From contig QANZ01047025.1 of NCBI GenBank assembly GCA_003254925.1, forward strand, positions 62,001-126,000: a DNA stretch of 64,000 nt, given 5' to 3'. The notes under the pieces were generated by a model, which did no database searches, was not told the origin of the DNA, and worked only from the letters and a program-made list of their open reading frames with translations. A program made the translations under genes and the position numbers. Positions 48,067 through 60,050 of this stretch are shown here, piece after piece. This stretch comes from Chamaecrista fasciculata. Taxonomy: Eukaryota; Streptophyta; Magnoliopsida; Fabales; Fabaceae. The first letter of the stretch is position 1, and each line of letters begins with the position of its first letter.

Positions 48067-48122
48067 ATTATTCGTGTCATATTTGTACATGGGCCATGCT
48101 AATCTTCTCTCTCCAAAGGGAC
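48067..48122 (-). pseudogene. U6 snRNA-derived fragment
   Basis: On the minus strand the segment reads GTCCCTT, then AGAGAAGATTAGCATGGCCC, then a near copy of the following U6 bases (ATGACACG). The middle of U6 (from the 5' stem to the ACAGAG box) is deleted. The central block is the invariant U6 ACAGAGA-box region. It lies directly after the stop codon of the carboxypeptidase gene (48,128). No Pol III promoter (USE/TATA) is seen, so it is a retro-copied relic. Confidence 0.8.
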
Positions 48123-48127
48123 AAATC

Positions 48128-49486
48128 TCAAAAGCTTGGTGAAACATCCATGATCTGTTGCTTTTCGTCCCCAAACAAACCCCTCTCTAAAACCCAATTC
48201 TCTATCATTGCTTGAGATCTCAAAGGTTGATCTGCCGGCAAAAGATGGCCAGCACCCAAAACCACAACATTGGTGAAACTCTTCCATTTCTGCACATACC
48301 CAGAAATCTCACCATTCACCTTCCAAATCTTCCTATCTGCATTTAAATACTCCTTAATTCCTTCCCACTTCATCGTTCTCACCCAAGCTTCAACTTGAAC
48401 CACCCCATCTCTCAAATCATGCTGCCCTTGGTACAAAAGCACCTTCATGCCCTTCCTCACAAGAAACTCCACCATATACTTCACACTCTTCATCACATCC
48501 TCTTTCAAAATTGCCCCTACAGCATCACTACATCCTTCAAACACAAGAGATTCATTCGCTCCCAGTGCTTTCTTCAACTCATTGGGTTTCAAAAACTCAG
48601 TGACCAAATCATCATCATATAGTGATTTCCTTGTGTAATCAAACGAAGTAGCCAATCCAGCCATGTTTTCCAACAATTTGAAAACGCCAATTCTGGCATC
48701 TGTTGCTGCACTCCAATTCCTGTCTTGGGTCAATCTGATTGCTTCAAATTGAGCTTTCTCCAACTCATTTTTCTGTCTCTCATTGATCAAACCCACAAAA
48801 AATGCATTCAAAGCATGAGTACCCACTTGAACAACAGGGTCAGTTAATCCATCGCCAATTGCAACACCAGCCAAATTCAGCCTCTTAGACAATTCCAAAC
48901 GAGAATTCTTATGCAATATATAATACCCAATTGCTGGAACATACTTACCAGCATAGCTTTCGCCAGTGATGTAAATTGGGCGATATTTGAAAACAGGGTC
49001 GAGATCGATGAACTTAGTAATGGCGGCGAAAAGGTGTTTCGCGACAGATTTCTGGTCTGTGGGGATTTCGTTAGGGTTTGAAGCGACACTGAATCCGACT
49101 CCGATTGGGTTATCGAGAAAGAGAAGGCCGAAGATTCTGTTCCAGGAAGCAGGGTTGGGTTCTAGGGTTAGGGTTTTGGTGACTCGATATGGTCCGAGCT
49201 CGTAGAAATTGCCGATCATGGAGGAACAGCCAGGGCCGCCTTGGAGCCAGATCAGAAGAGGGGTTTGCGACGGCGGTGACGTGGCGTTCTGGGCTTCGTA
49301 GAATGCGTAGAAAATGGCGGAATCGGAGGTGGATGAGACGGCGAGGTACCCAGATTTTGTGGGGAGGGCTTGGTTTGGGAAGGAAGGTGTTGAAGAAGAA
49401 GAAGAAGGTGAGGCATGGTTGATATTGAAGAAGAAGATAATGAGAAGGAAGATGAGAGAGATGGATGTTTGGGACGTTGACTCCAT
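48128..49486 (-). CDS. SCPL50: Serine carboxypeptidase-like protein, SCPL50/51 type
   Basis: An intronless gene for a 452-residue protein of peptidase family S10, an alpha/beta hydrolase. Residues 1-25 are a hydrophobic signal peptide (LIFLLIIFFFNINHA), so it enters the secretory pathway. The family signatures are present: WLQGGPGCSS (80-89), GESYAGKYVP with nucleophile Ser177, GQHDLRDG with Asp357, and GAGHLLP with His414. The triad is complete. A lack of introns and the motif KSGYLAV near the N-terminus fit the Arabidopsis SCPL50/SCPL51 pair rather than the many-exon acyltransferase SCPLs. True substrates of this clade are unknown to me. Two 18-bp repeats with GATAAG motifs sit about 90-130 bp upstream; a U6 relic and hairpin lie right after the stop. 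Confidence 0.94.
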   Translation of the reverse strand: MESTSQTSISLIFLLIIFFFNINHASPSSSSSTPSFPNQALPTKSGYLAVSSTSDSAIFYAFYEAQNATSPPSQTPLLIWLQGGPGCSSMIGNFYELGPYRVTKTLTLEPNPASWNRIFGLLFLDNPIGVGFSVASNPNEIPTDQKSVAKHLFAAITKFIDLDPVFKYRPIYITGESYAGKYVPAIGYYILHKNSRLELSKRLNLAGVAIGDGLTDPVVQVGTHALNAFFVGLINERQKNELEKAQFEAIRLTQDRNWSAATDARIGVFKLLENMAGLATSFDYTRKSLYDDDLVTEFLKPNELKKALGANESLVFEGCSDAVGAILKEDVMKSVKYMVEFLVRKGMKVLLYQGQHDLRDGVVQVEAWVRTMKWEGIKEYLNADRKIWKVNGEISGYVQKWKSFTNVVVLGAGHLLPADQPLRSQAMIENWVLERGLFGDEKQQIMDVSPSF

Positions 49487-49572
49487 TAATGGTGTTTGGG
49501 ACTTGGGTGGGAGTGTGATTTTGCTGAGTTTAATTCAGATATATCATAAGGCTTGCTGGATGATCTTTATTA

Positions 49573-49613
49573 ATAATCTTATCATATTGAAAATGATAAT
49601 CTTATCATATTGA
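49573..49613 (-). promoter_or_regulatory. Two 18-bp direct repeats with GATAAG boxes upstream of SCPL50
   Basis: ATAATCTTATCATATTGA occurs at 49,573-49,590 and 49,596-49,613, a 23-bp period. On the coding (minus) strand each contains GATAAG, the I-box bound by GATA-type factors in light-regulated plant promoters. Function is inference from position and motif. Confidence 0.45.
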
Positions 49614-49759
49614 ATAATAAAACATATTGAGGATTGAACAAGGAATCAGATAGGAATTAATTATTGTGGTTAGTACGTGGATAAGAGCAGGCGACTAATA
49701 TACAAGCGACGAAAAAAAAAAGTATAGATTGATCTTTTATTTTATTGTTTTTAAATAAA

Positions 49760-50195
49760 CTCACAGATTCCACTAAACTTAGAGAAATACATTAGCAATA
49801 CAGGGAGGAGGTCAGCTAGCCAAACAGAGGCATTTAACTGTTTGAGACACCAAAAGGCAAAACCTTCCTGTGGTAAAACATGAGCAACATTATTTGCTTC
49901 TATTGGGATCCAGCTACAAGAACAAGAAAGTAAACCATTACATAAATCTATAATCTCAGCAACAGTCAAACCAAGATAAGATGATTCATATCTTTTGTTA
50001 GAGATCAAGTTCATCACTTTCTTTTTTTTTTTTTTTGGTAAAAGTTCATCACTTTCTTTGCATCACCCCCGATCCACACATGTTGGACACTTAATTCTTT
50101 AGCAAAAAGCAATCCCTCCTTGAAAGCAAAAACTTCAAGTTGAGCAGCATCCAGGAAGTTGGAGATTCTTGTGATTTTAGCCCCTTTAAAGCATC
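49760..50195 (-). pseudogene. RNase H-like (RVT_3) retroelement relic
   Basis: On the minus strand two frames give parts of a plant LINE-type RNase H domain: FLDAAQLEVFAFKEGLLFAK then IGGDAKKVMN, followed after an inserted T-rich tract (50,016-50,037) by TVAEIIDLCNGLL and IEANNVAHVLPQEG. These match the order '...aEa.A..eGL..A...', 'eSDak.v', 'i..Di..ll', 'v.R.aN..AH.LA'. A frame break and the inserted tract rule out function. Confidence 0.7.
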
Positions 50196-50249
50196 CTCTA
50201 TGAAGTTTGGTTATTTTAATGGACTGTCAATAATGAGTAAGTAAAAATT

Positions 50250-50420
50250 TTGCAAAAGTATTCTTTTAGTCTCTAAATTTTATATTAACGGTGAATTTCG
50301 TCTAAATTTCTTTTGTAATCAATTTCATCTCTAATAATTCATATTTTGGTCAATTTTATCTTTTACTCTTATTTTAACAAAATATTAACAACAAAATTTC
50401 CATGGTTATTCAGTTTCCAC
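50250..50420. repeat. Half of a foldback element of the 13,889 family
   Basis: 'gcaaaagtattcttttagtc' and 'aatttcgtctaaatttct' resemble the left arm of the 13,889 and 35,812 elements up to the 'acaacaaaat' centre. No right arm follows. Confidence 0.5.
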
Positions 50421-51583
50421 CTCTTTTAACAAGCACAATTGCATAAATATTATAAAATACACACATTTCTAATAAGAACATTAACAAATGGACGAATTCT
50501 AATTCTAAATCAAAAATAAATTGAAATTGTTGAGATTTCTTTTTCTTCTCTTTTATGTTATGGCTAAATGCATAGAAGTTTAATTACAAGTTACAAATAA
50601 CCAAGAAACCAATTAATAAGCTCTGCAAATGCATTATTGACCAGTGATAAATATATTCTCTAACATGATATATTTTTTTTTTGGATGATATATAAGTGTA
50701 TCAATTTAGAGCATTACCGCAAATGTGTCTCTGTGCAACCTAGGACCTATATCCAAAATCCCAGTCGGCCAGTCCACCTTAAACGGCAAATATTTAATTT
50801 GTTTGCCTTAACAACAAAATGAGGTTATATTTCCAAGTCAATATGAAGTCAGGTTTAAAACTTTAATCAGCCAACGACATTTTTATAGTATTAAACGAAT
50901 TTTTCTTTGATGTCACTCAACAAAGGAATACAGAGCAACAGAAACTATAGAGCTGAGAAGGAAAAAAATAGAGACTCAATTGAATGAGATTATTTTCAAC
51001 TCAATTGTATATAATATTTGTTTTACTCTGCTCTCAACTCAATTGAATGAGATTAGTCTCAAAACTATTTGTTTTGTTATTTATAACTCAATTCTTAGAA
51101 TAGCTAAATTATAACAAATTATGAATTTTGAAAATTAAAATCAAATATTTATAAAAATATTAAAGATTAAGATAATAGCACCTATATAACCAGGGATTCA
51201 ATTGATAGTTTTGTTTTTTTTTTTTTAAAAAAAAAAAACAAACATTGTGTGGTTAAGGAAAACTCAAAATTCACAAAGAAGAAGCTGTGCATAGACAAAG
51301 CCAAACATTCTCATCATCCTGATATCAGTGGCCAAGAAAAAACTCAAAGGAAAAAGCGAAACATGAGGTGTTCCCTAGAGACGCCACGTGGATTTGAAAT
51401 TCCAACAAGGATTGTGCATAGGTGGCCCTCATCAACCAATTAGTGAAGCTCTTTCGATTTTCATGAGCCACACACAGTCACACACACACACACACACACA
51501 GAGCTTTCTTTCATTCAAACATTTCCACCACATATCTCTCATCTCTCTCTCTCTTCGTGGTGGTTGCAACAGCAAAAGTAGCT
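50421..51583. other. Intergenic DNA and putative promoter/leader of CAS
   Basis: AT-rich to about 51,240, then less biased sequence. A (CA)n tract lies at 51,480-51,500 and a CT-rich leader at 51,535-51,555, right before the ATG. A GCCACGTGG palindrome at 51,382-51,390 contains a G-box (CACGTG), common in light-responsive plant promoters; its role here is inference. Confidence 0.5.
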
Positions 51584-54190
51584 ATGGAAATGGCTACTGC
51601 AGCTGCTTCAGCATCCATTAGATCTTCCCTTCCACCTCCTTCTTCATCTTCATCTTCATCTTCATCTTCATCTTCATCTTCACCTCACACAGTCCACGTT
51701 TTCTCCAAACCTAAACTCAGACACGCCTCCATTGCCGTTTTACCCACATCCACCACCATTTCGCTCTTGGCTCTCTTCGCGCCTCCCAATAATGAAGCCA
51801 AGGCTCTCGCCATCTCCAAGGACCAGATTGTCTCTTCTCTCACCCAGGTAATTAAATTTCACTTTTCCCCTAATTTTGCTTGAGAAATCAGAAATCCCTA
51901 GCTAGGGTTTAATTAATTGCGGATTTGATGGAAATTGCTGCGTTTTAGGTTGAGAAAACCATCGATCAAGTTCAAGAGGCGAGTTCGGGATTCGTGGATA
52001 CTACGCAGCGTGTGCTTGATATTATAGGGAATGCTCTGAAGCCTGCTTTAGATTCGGCGTTGCCGATTGTACAACAGGCCGGAGAAGAAGCACTGAAGAT
52101 TGCTTCTCCGGCGATCTCGGAGGCGTCCAAGAAGGCACAAGAAGCACTTCAAAGTACTGGTGTTGATACTGAACCAGTTCTCTCTGCTGCCAAGGTTTGC
52201 TACATTCACTAAATTTATTTTTTTTAAAGAGTATGATAATCAAATTATAAAATTTAATCACTTAAAAATATAATTAAAATTAATTTCATTTTTTGAGATA
52301 TTAATTTAAATTTAATGGTTAATATTAATTATTGAAAATTTATCATTAAATTATAGTTATTGTAATTACGTCTTCCGGAAAATTAATTTTTATAATTTTG
52401 TTTTTTGAAAATTAAATTAACATAGCTAGGGTTGATTTTATGTGGATGTGCATTCATAAATCATAATCATTGCTCTATGTAGGCATGCTAAAATTATGTT
52501 GAGAAGTGAAAACTGTTGTCGTTATCCAAGTCATTAATTTTTTTCTTTGGTTGAATTATTCTTTTCTTTTCTTTCAAATGTATTTGTATGACATAGTCCA
52601 CAATAAAAGCCAATACGAATAGTCCACAAGAAGTTGATTAGGGCATATAAGAAATTGAAAACGTTCATAAACTAATTAATTTCCTGCAATTGGACTTAAA
52701 AAGTTAAAACTGCTAGGTTGCTTAAAGGAGGCGTTTGTTAACAGATGTAAGTCGTCCTTTTGAAAGCTTCAATCTGTCTCAATTTCGCACAGACCCCATT
52801 GAACATGATCAAATTAAGTATCACATGAAAAGAATTTCAATTTCTGCTTTTGGACTAGAATTTTCACCTGGATCAGTTTCGGCAATTGGGTTGATACTTG
52901 ATACCTAAGTAAGAGTCTCTAACCTTTCTCTGATGAACTGGATACTCCATTATTTGATTCCAGACCGTAGCAGATGCTGCAAAACAAACAGGCAGTTTGA
53001 TTGAAGATGCCAAACCAATAGCTTCAACAACCGTCGAAACGATATCTTCTGCAGATCCTATTGTGATAGCAGGAACAGCAGGAGCAATATTTCTTGCATA
53101 CCTCCTGCTTCCTCCTGTCTGGTCAGCCATCTCCTTTAACCTTCGTGGTTACAAAGGTAAGCTTTGACATGTTCTGATGCAAGTTTGCTTCATGTCTGTA
53201 AGTAGTAGGAAACATGGAGTATTACAAAGAAAACATTTCATTATTGTAAAGTTCCAAGCTCTACACAAATCACAACCTACATTGTGGAGAAACTTTTGTT
53301 TTGTAGTATTTCTCTTCTGGGTCTAATGCTTCTGCTTTATTACTATGTAGGCGAGCTTACTCCTGCTCAAACTCTTGATCTCTTATCTACACAAAACTAC
53401 GTTTTGATTGATATTAGGTCAGAGAAGGATAAGAACAAGACTGGTGTTCCTCGCCTTCCTTCTAGTGCTAAGAACAGGATGATTGCCATACCGTAAGTGA
53501 TACAGTAGATTCATAATTTGTGGAGCAGTTTATGCAATTTAGAGATCAGAGATAAGAAAAGATAGAGAGAGAAAGAGTGAGTTCTAAAATAAGTGTATGG
53601 GGCTCACATTTTCTCTCTCTAAACTGCATAAATTGCATCACCATGTGCTGTACGTGCATATTTGCTAATCTATACTCATTAAAATTTATTGTAAACCTAA
53701 TCAAACATACCTATTGTCACTTAATTATTGCCTGTGATTCAGATTGGAAGAACTACCCAGTAAGCTGAGAGGCCTGGTCAGAAATGTGAAGAAAGTAGAA
53801 GCCGAAATAGCAGCTTTGAAGGTTTCATATCTCAAGAAAATAAACAAAGGCACCAACATTGTGATCATAGACTCGTGCGTTTCCTTCCTTCTTCATCATC
53901 ATCACTGTGTGGATACTTTCTGCTCGTTTACACCATTGACATATTCTTTTCTGGAAACTTTCAGGTACACAGACTCAGCAAAAATAGTTGCAAGAACACT
54001 TACAAGTCTTGGTTTCAAGAACAGCTGGATTGTTGCTGATGGATTTTCTGGAAGCAAAGGGTGGTTACAGAGTAGATTAGGAACAGATTCATACAATTTC
54101 TCATTTGCAGAGGTTCTGTCACCTTCCAGAATCATCCCGGCCGGCCGTTTCGGCACAACCAGTGGAAAACTTCTTCCTGGTGCTGAGTGA
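51584..54190 (+). CDS. CAS: Thylakoid calcium-sensing receptor CAS
   Basis: Six exons (51584-51847, 51949-52194, 52964-53156, 53351-53492, 53743-53874, 53965-54190) join in phase to 400 residues, close to Arabidopsis CAS. The start is the ATG at 51,584; upstream in-frame GTGs are not used. Residues 1 to about 65 form a Ser/Ala-rich chloroplast transit peptide. The lumen-facing or stromal N-terminal half carries DQIVSSLTQVEKTIDQVQ and ALPIVQQAGEEALKIASPA. One membrane span follows at about 202-226 (AGAIFLAYLLLPPVWSAISF). The stromal side is a rhodanese-like domain (NYVLIDIRSEKDK) with no catalytic cysteine at the expected loop (DSYTDSAK), so it is not a sulfurtransferase. The C-terminus holds GWLQSRLGTDSYNFSF and the phosphorylation-prone SPSRIIPAGR tail. 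CAS is known to affect stomatal Ca2+ signalling and photoacclimation. Confidence 0.96.
51641..51682 (+). repeat. (TTCATC)n hexanucleotide repeat coding poly-Ser
   Basis: About six TTCATC units in CAS exon 1 encode a run of some 14 serines in the transit peptide. Such a repeat could vary in length between individuals without hurting import. Confidence 0.9.
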
Positions 54191-54983
54191 TGACATTCTT
54201 CCCCACTGGCCTCTTGAAGATAGAAAACCCTCTTGTGCATGCATGCTTTATGCCCTCCCTCTAATGTGCTTACTCGAATGCTTTTCATGATTCTTTCATC
54301 AAATATCAATCAATTTTTCTACTCTGTTTTTAGGAGGATGTTATGAGTGGTCACTTCCTTTAAGGTGCAATGAAGAATGATCAATATATACATAAATGAA
54401 AACTCTAAAATAGACCATGTCTGCCAAGTATGGGGAGATGAAGATAAAACAAATAGACATGTAAAAAAGAATAAAGATTAGTGGGGGAAAAAATAAAAGT
54501 TGGAGATTAGAGATCAAACTCTTCTCATTGAGCTCACGAATTTTAAGTAGTGCCACATAGCTACATGAGGTATTACATAATTACATTATTTGTTTATTTT
54601 ATATATATTGACAAAAAATTAGTTATGCATGACTTTAATGATATTAATATTAATAAAATATTAATTTGATTTATTTATTATAAAATATTAATTTAATTAA
54701 AAATTGGATTTATATTTTATATACTTTGTAATATATCATTACTAAAGAATAATGATATATACCTTATAAAATAAAACATATATTTAATAAAAAGTATAAA
54801 TGCATATATAAAAAATAAAAATAAATAACAATATTCAGAGCCAAGTCAAATTTAAAGACATCAATCTTGTAAGTCGACCATACATGATTTCAAAATTAGA
54901 CTGGGCTGAATCCAGTTATCCAGTCCGATATTCACCCCTACCTGTTGTATCGCACGGAGCCTAAAGTATATATATATATATAA
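54191..54983. other. CAS 3' region and intergenic DNA
   Basis: Likely 3' UTR to about 54,340, then AT-rich DNA up to the Helitron. No other gene is seen. Confidence 0.5.
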
Positions 54984-54992
54984 CTAGTATGA

Positions 54993-55015
54993 GACCCGTG
55001 CACATTGCACGGGTC
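54993..55015 (-). other. Helitron 3' subterminal hairpin
   Basis: A perfect 10-bp stem GACCCGTGCA with a 3-base loop, ending five bases before ACTAG on the element's strand. It acts as the rolling-circle termination signal in Helitrons. Confidence 0.9.
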
Positions 55016-57479
55016 CTTTTTTTTCTTTGCCTGATACAATGCAAATACATATTCTTTTTGTCTATACCTGATACAATGCAAATAAATATTCTTTTTGTCT
55101 ATACCTAATAAAGTGCCAATTTAGCACATATTCATGGTCATAAAATTTTAATAGGCATTGCACGGGTTTTTCGTTTTCACCACATCTTCCTGGACATTTA
55201 AAATTCTAATTGCCCCTGGAGAATTGACCTTGCAGAAAATTATAATTTGAGATATGTGTTTTAGTACCAACGATCTATAAATTACAAACTGCAGAAGTAT
55301 TAGACAGTTTAATTTCATTACAGTCCAAAGTAATAAATTTGGTAGAGTATTTCTAATTAAACTATGATTACAACCAAAGTACATAAGTATTTTTTAAAGT
55401 AGTATAATTACAGAACAAAATATTTAATATGTGAGAGTATTGTAAATTAAATAATCATCACTCAAAAATTTTGAGCGCTTATCAATAGGTACTGTCATAA
55501 AGGCATGGAAGTACCTATACAATAGACAAAAATAAGCTTCAAATTAAGTTGTTTCTGTTGAGGCAAAAAAAAGAGGTACATCAAATCAGATGAAAAATAA
55601 TGCCCTGCATACACAATTGTCTTATAGTCTCAATCCACAGTTTAGGATGCCCACATCACAGGAAACTATCAGACTACTTTTCTACATACTAAAATTAAAG
55701 CATGATTAACAAACCAACCACATACAATACTAAATAATGGTTCTTGCAAATATGTAATATGACACATATTTTTATAAAAATAATATATAAACAAACAATT
55801 GGCTCAGCTCCCAAATTTGTGTATTAAAATTATCCAACACCTTTCTACCTAACTCATCATCATCAATTGCAAGATCCACTAATAAATAGGAAAGAATCAA
55901 AATTAATAACCACTAATTTCCTACTCCAATTAAGATGCTTTTTTTCTTCAATCCTATATATATATATATACCTACACAGATGAGACTTAAGAGAGGAATA
56001 TGGTGATGGAATGTTGTCTGAGAACCATGGTGGGTTGTACCACCTTCTTAGTGCTCCTGATAATGCAACAAACTTAATAGTATACATAATTGGTTGAATA
56101 TATAAAGAACTGAAGCAAAACAAAGAAAAGGATGATGATTACAAAATTCATCAGTGAATCCAAGTAAGTGGAAGTTTTCATTATATTTAAATGTGTAATC
56201 AGAGGGATCCAGTCAGTAAACTAATTATAAACGAAAGTCAAGATCATAATAAATAAAACTCCTGGAACAGAAAATAAACTATCATAAATTGAGGAAAATC
56301 AATGATGCACAGCTCCAACAATTTTCATCGTTGATGACCCCAATACTACAACAAAATCTTATCAAGATAACCTCATACACGTAAACCATGCTGTCTAAAT
56401 CAGAAAACTGAATTATTAAAAAACTAAAAAGAAAGTAAAAATACAGTGCCATAACATAGTGATTCACCTAACATAAACAGCCAGAAGGGAGCTGGTAAAT
56501 TATTTGGAACTTCTAAAGAAGAGAAAACCAACAAAGGAAGAAAATCTTTAGCCTGTAACTGTGTTATAGTGTTTATGCCACCCATAATAGCACTCAAATA
56601 TGATATAAGGACAATAAAACTGGTTATTTTTAGTGATTAAGCTATTGTCAAAATCCTCTTTAAGTGTAGGTTGACAGAAAAGTGGGGCAGTCCTGCAAGT
56701 AGATTCACCAAGGCGTTGAGTGCTCCTACTAATAAAGGCTAAAAGATGGATACATTTCTCTCCAAGCTGTCTATCCACTTATTTGATTGCCTTAGTCCAT
56801 GAATTCCAATGCTTTGCTAGTGGTAGGCTTTGAGTGATGTCAACAAACTTCATTCGATTTTTTACTGTCTCTTTTAGGTCAGATTAAAGCTAAAAGTACA
56901 GATAAAGAGACAGCAGCACATTTATAATGCTCAGTATATGAGAAAGTGCAGATGAAAAAAGGGGAGTTTCAAGAGAAAAACATTAGACGTTTAACAAACT
57001 TTATACCCATATACTTCATAAAGAGACAGCAGCTTATTCTTAATTTTATAACCTAGGTGATGGAATGCAAATTAAGAGCCAACACCATGACAATCTCAGA
57101 ATGACATAGTCAGGAACATTTTACATTGAAAGACAGGGCAAAAATAAGATCAGAACCATATAGTACCACCTTTTTTTTTTATTTAAAACAAAACAGAAAT
57201 CTGGTATGATTATGCCTCAGAAAATAATATTAATGGCAGCCATGTCAATGAACATAACAATATTCAGTAGTTTCTGTCAAAATTAAGAAAAGATGTTTAG
57301 GCACAGATTCATTTTCTGATAGAAAGAGTTAAAACAGTTTGAAATAGTTAAAATTATGCAACTACAGTTTGAAATAGTTAAAACAGTCTACATGTATTAC
57401 CATTGCAAAGTTGAAGATAAGAGAATAATTTCATGAAAAAGTGTGGGCAAAGCAAGAAAATTGACCTGCAAAGCCAATT

Positions 57480-57545
57480 GAGAAAAGCTTATGAATTCAT
57501 GTTGGTCTACAACTTCAATCTCAGAATCTCTGTAGGTAACATCTT
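57480..57545 (-). pseudogene. Captured exon-like fragment, unrecognised
   Basis: On the minus strand an AG acceptor is followed by an open stretch (DSEIEVVDQHEFISFSQLAL) ending in CAG before GTCAAT. Coding-like composition and splice borders suggest a host exon inside the Helitron. I do not recognise the gene. A second coding-like stretch (SWGMLLADVPTVMIPFN) lies at about 57,585-57,645. Confidence 0.4.
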
Positions 57546-58188
57546 ACATGGTATGCTTCAAATATCTCAGGTTTACCTTGCTTTCTGTTAAAGGGAATCA
57601 TAACTGTTGGTACATCAGCTAATAACATACCCCATGACAGATGCAAATTTTTTTTTCTGTGCAACAGCCCATTGTGCTTTCCTTTCTTCTTTTCCATAGT
57701 CTTTCCCTTGTCACTTCTTGGAACAATTATCCATTGATCGATTTTGCCTTAGACTTGATATGAAGAGTCAGTTAAATAAAAATTTATTCATAAGCAAAAG
57801 ATAAGGAGCAAAAAGGGTCAAAAGTATTATAAAAACAAATTACCATGTTAACTTATCTTCTATATATGCTAATACAATATTGATAAGCAAATCGAAAAAT
57901 GACAACCACAATACCTCATTCCAATTCTCCTTGATTTAATAAACTACCTAATGGTTTAGGCTTCTTTTACATGTGCTTCACGTGATTGAGCATCCTCACC
58001 ATACATACAGGTGCTTCACGTGATTGAGCATAAAAATTTCTCTATAAATGTTTGAATTTGATATCATAAGTAAATAGAATGTGTCCAAAATATGTCAACA
58101 GACACATAATTTCACTCCCTACAATTACATGTTAAACGTGCCTTTCAAGAATTACGGATGCAAATCATTAAAGAGAATAAATACTAAC

Positions 58189-58257
58189 CATGCAGACAAT
58201 TTTGGATATCATTGTGTTTGTGCCAGTAGAAGAAGCTTCAATCCTTAAAGGACGATC
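58189..58257 (-). pseudogene. Captured exon resembling chloroplast copper ATPase PAA1/PAA2 (HMA6/HMA8)
   Basis: The 69-bp segment encodes 23 residues with core RPLRIEASSTGTNTMISKIV, flanked by CAG on the 5' side and GTTAGT on the 3' side. The pattern 'GPLRIEASSTGSNSTISKIVRMVE' is typical of the P1B copper ATPases PAA1/PAA2 just before the Cu-binding transmembrane region. A C replaces the expected Arg near the end. One exon alone has no function. Confidence 0.65.
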
Positions 58258-58447
58258 CTGAAATAGATTAATAAATCCACCCAATTAAATTCGAAAAATA
58301 AAAATAAAATCCATAGGAGCATAATGGATTCTGCCCAGTTTCAATCCTTTATGGATTCTGCCCAGTTTCAATTCAAAATTTTAGATTAAAAAGGAAATAA
58401 CATCAAGTGAGAATCTTACCAAATCCTTGCATTCATAGAAAAGCAAT

Positions 58448-58503
58448 ATGCCCCATTCATTCTTAGATGCTCCATCACCACAGACTCAAAGTCATCTTAC
58501 CTC
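58448..58503 (-). pseudogene. Captured exon resembling Rab geranylgeranyl transferase beta subunit
   Basis: On the minus strand the frame reads DDFESVVMEHLRMNGAY, which matches a conserved N-terminal stretch of the type-II geranylgeranyl transferase beta subunit (RGTB). The codon just before DDFE is TAA where the family has Lys (AAA), so a stop has arisen. After GAY the similarity ends. Confidence 0.6.
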
Positions 58504-59600
58504 TGAGACAACAAAATGCATCACCTTTAGTGGTCACAAAATCTTTGCTATTACAAAGCCTCAAAACCAATAGTATATAAATTTAGTGAGTTAGTGGTTA
58601 TATGTACTAAGATAGAATTTTTCTAAATGGAAATTAATGTATATATGTATATATATGGCAAACAAAAAAAATGGCTTTTAGGATGAACTATTAAATTAGT
58701 TTAGAACTCACCATAACCATTTACCATGTATGAGTGGCTCCTTTAGGAGCACAGCAGCAGACTCCAAATCTATCATTAAATCAGTTAAGTGCATAAGTAA
58801 TAGAAACACTCACCTCTGCATAGTAGAAGTAGTCATACTACCTTGATCAAGATCCTTACAAAGCACATCCGAAAGTTATTTCATTAGCAAACTCAATTCT
58901 TATTTTAGCATATGAAATTTCATCAGTTTTGATATTTAAAGATATACAAACTTCTAGATATTTAAAGATATATAAACTTCTACTGAGATATAAACTCCCA
59001 TTAGTACAATATTCAGCAAATTGACAGTAAGAATCAGAGTTACAAAATTGATAGTAAATTAATTACCAATGCAATGAATATAATCATGATATAAGAATCA
59101 GAGTTACCTACACACACGACCAAACGATGACAACTACCTTCCGGATGTTTTGTAAAATCTGATTGATCTGATCAGGATTCACCCATTCTAGTTTATCAGG
59201 AAAAAAAAATCAAGTCATTGATCAATTTAATCTACAATTCAATATATAAATGTGACAAAATTCATTGTAATTGTATCTTTCAAGGAGTAAATTGAGAAAT
59301 CCAAGATATAAATAAGGAAAGGAAGGAAATTGAGATAGAGAAGGAAATAACTTAAAAGCAAATATTAATATATATATATATATGGAAAGAAAATGGAAAG
59401 GAAAGAAACGTGGGCATGAGGTGAGAGGCGCAGGAAAAGTGGAGATATAAGGAAAATGCTAAAACCACAAATCAACCCTCTACTGAAAGTTCATTCTATA
59501 CGTTCAAGTCCTTTCCCTTTTGTTATAAGGGATCAAAACGTAAGGAACAAAAGGTTTTGGGGGAAAATGTTCAGTTTCAAGCAAGAGAAGTCAAGAAAAG

Positions 59601-60050
59601 TTTTGGCACCATTTAGCATTAATAGGACCAAAACGCAAAGTGCACAAAATAATATGGATCAAAAACACAATTTTGACGAAGCAGTCATCTTCATCCTCAA
59701 CCCACATGTTCTCCCCGACGCTCATCTTCTCACCTTCCAACTAACCACAAACCCGAAAAAATTTACTTCAAGGCAATGCCACACTGAAACGAAGAACAAA
59801 CTAAAAATTGATTCTAACCTATGAAGTTTCTCCGTCATATATTTCGTAGTCTGAGATTGTCTCATCGGCTTCCTCATCGGAATTTGGGTCGAACCCTGAA
59901 AACCCAAAAAAATTATAGAGTCTAATAGAAAAAGAGGAAGCGAAACAAAGAGAGTGAGACGGATTGAAATCCCAAAACTAAAACCATATTGGACGGAGAA
60001 GAAGAGAGAATGACATACCTCGAGCAAGCGGCGGCGGCGATCTGAGCAAG
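59601..60050 (-). repeat. 450-bp direct repeat in the Helitron, copy 1 (ends at an N)
   Basis: Almost identical to 60,374-60,824. It contains an exon-like acidic stretch on the minus strand (SDEEADETISDYEIYDGE, with CAG acceptor, about 59,820-59,896) and a donor after the GCGGCGG-rich stretch. It ends exactly at the single N at 60,051. Confidence 0.9.

Noticed and set aside
53640-53665. Helitron-like 5' start (A|TCTATACTCATTAAAA) in a CAS intron
   Set aside because: No matching 3' hairpin with CTRR was found at a sensible distance; probably chance.
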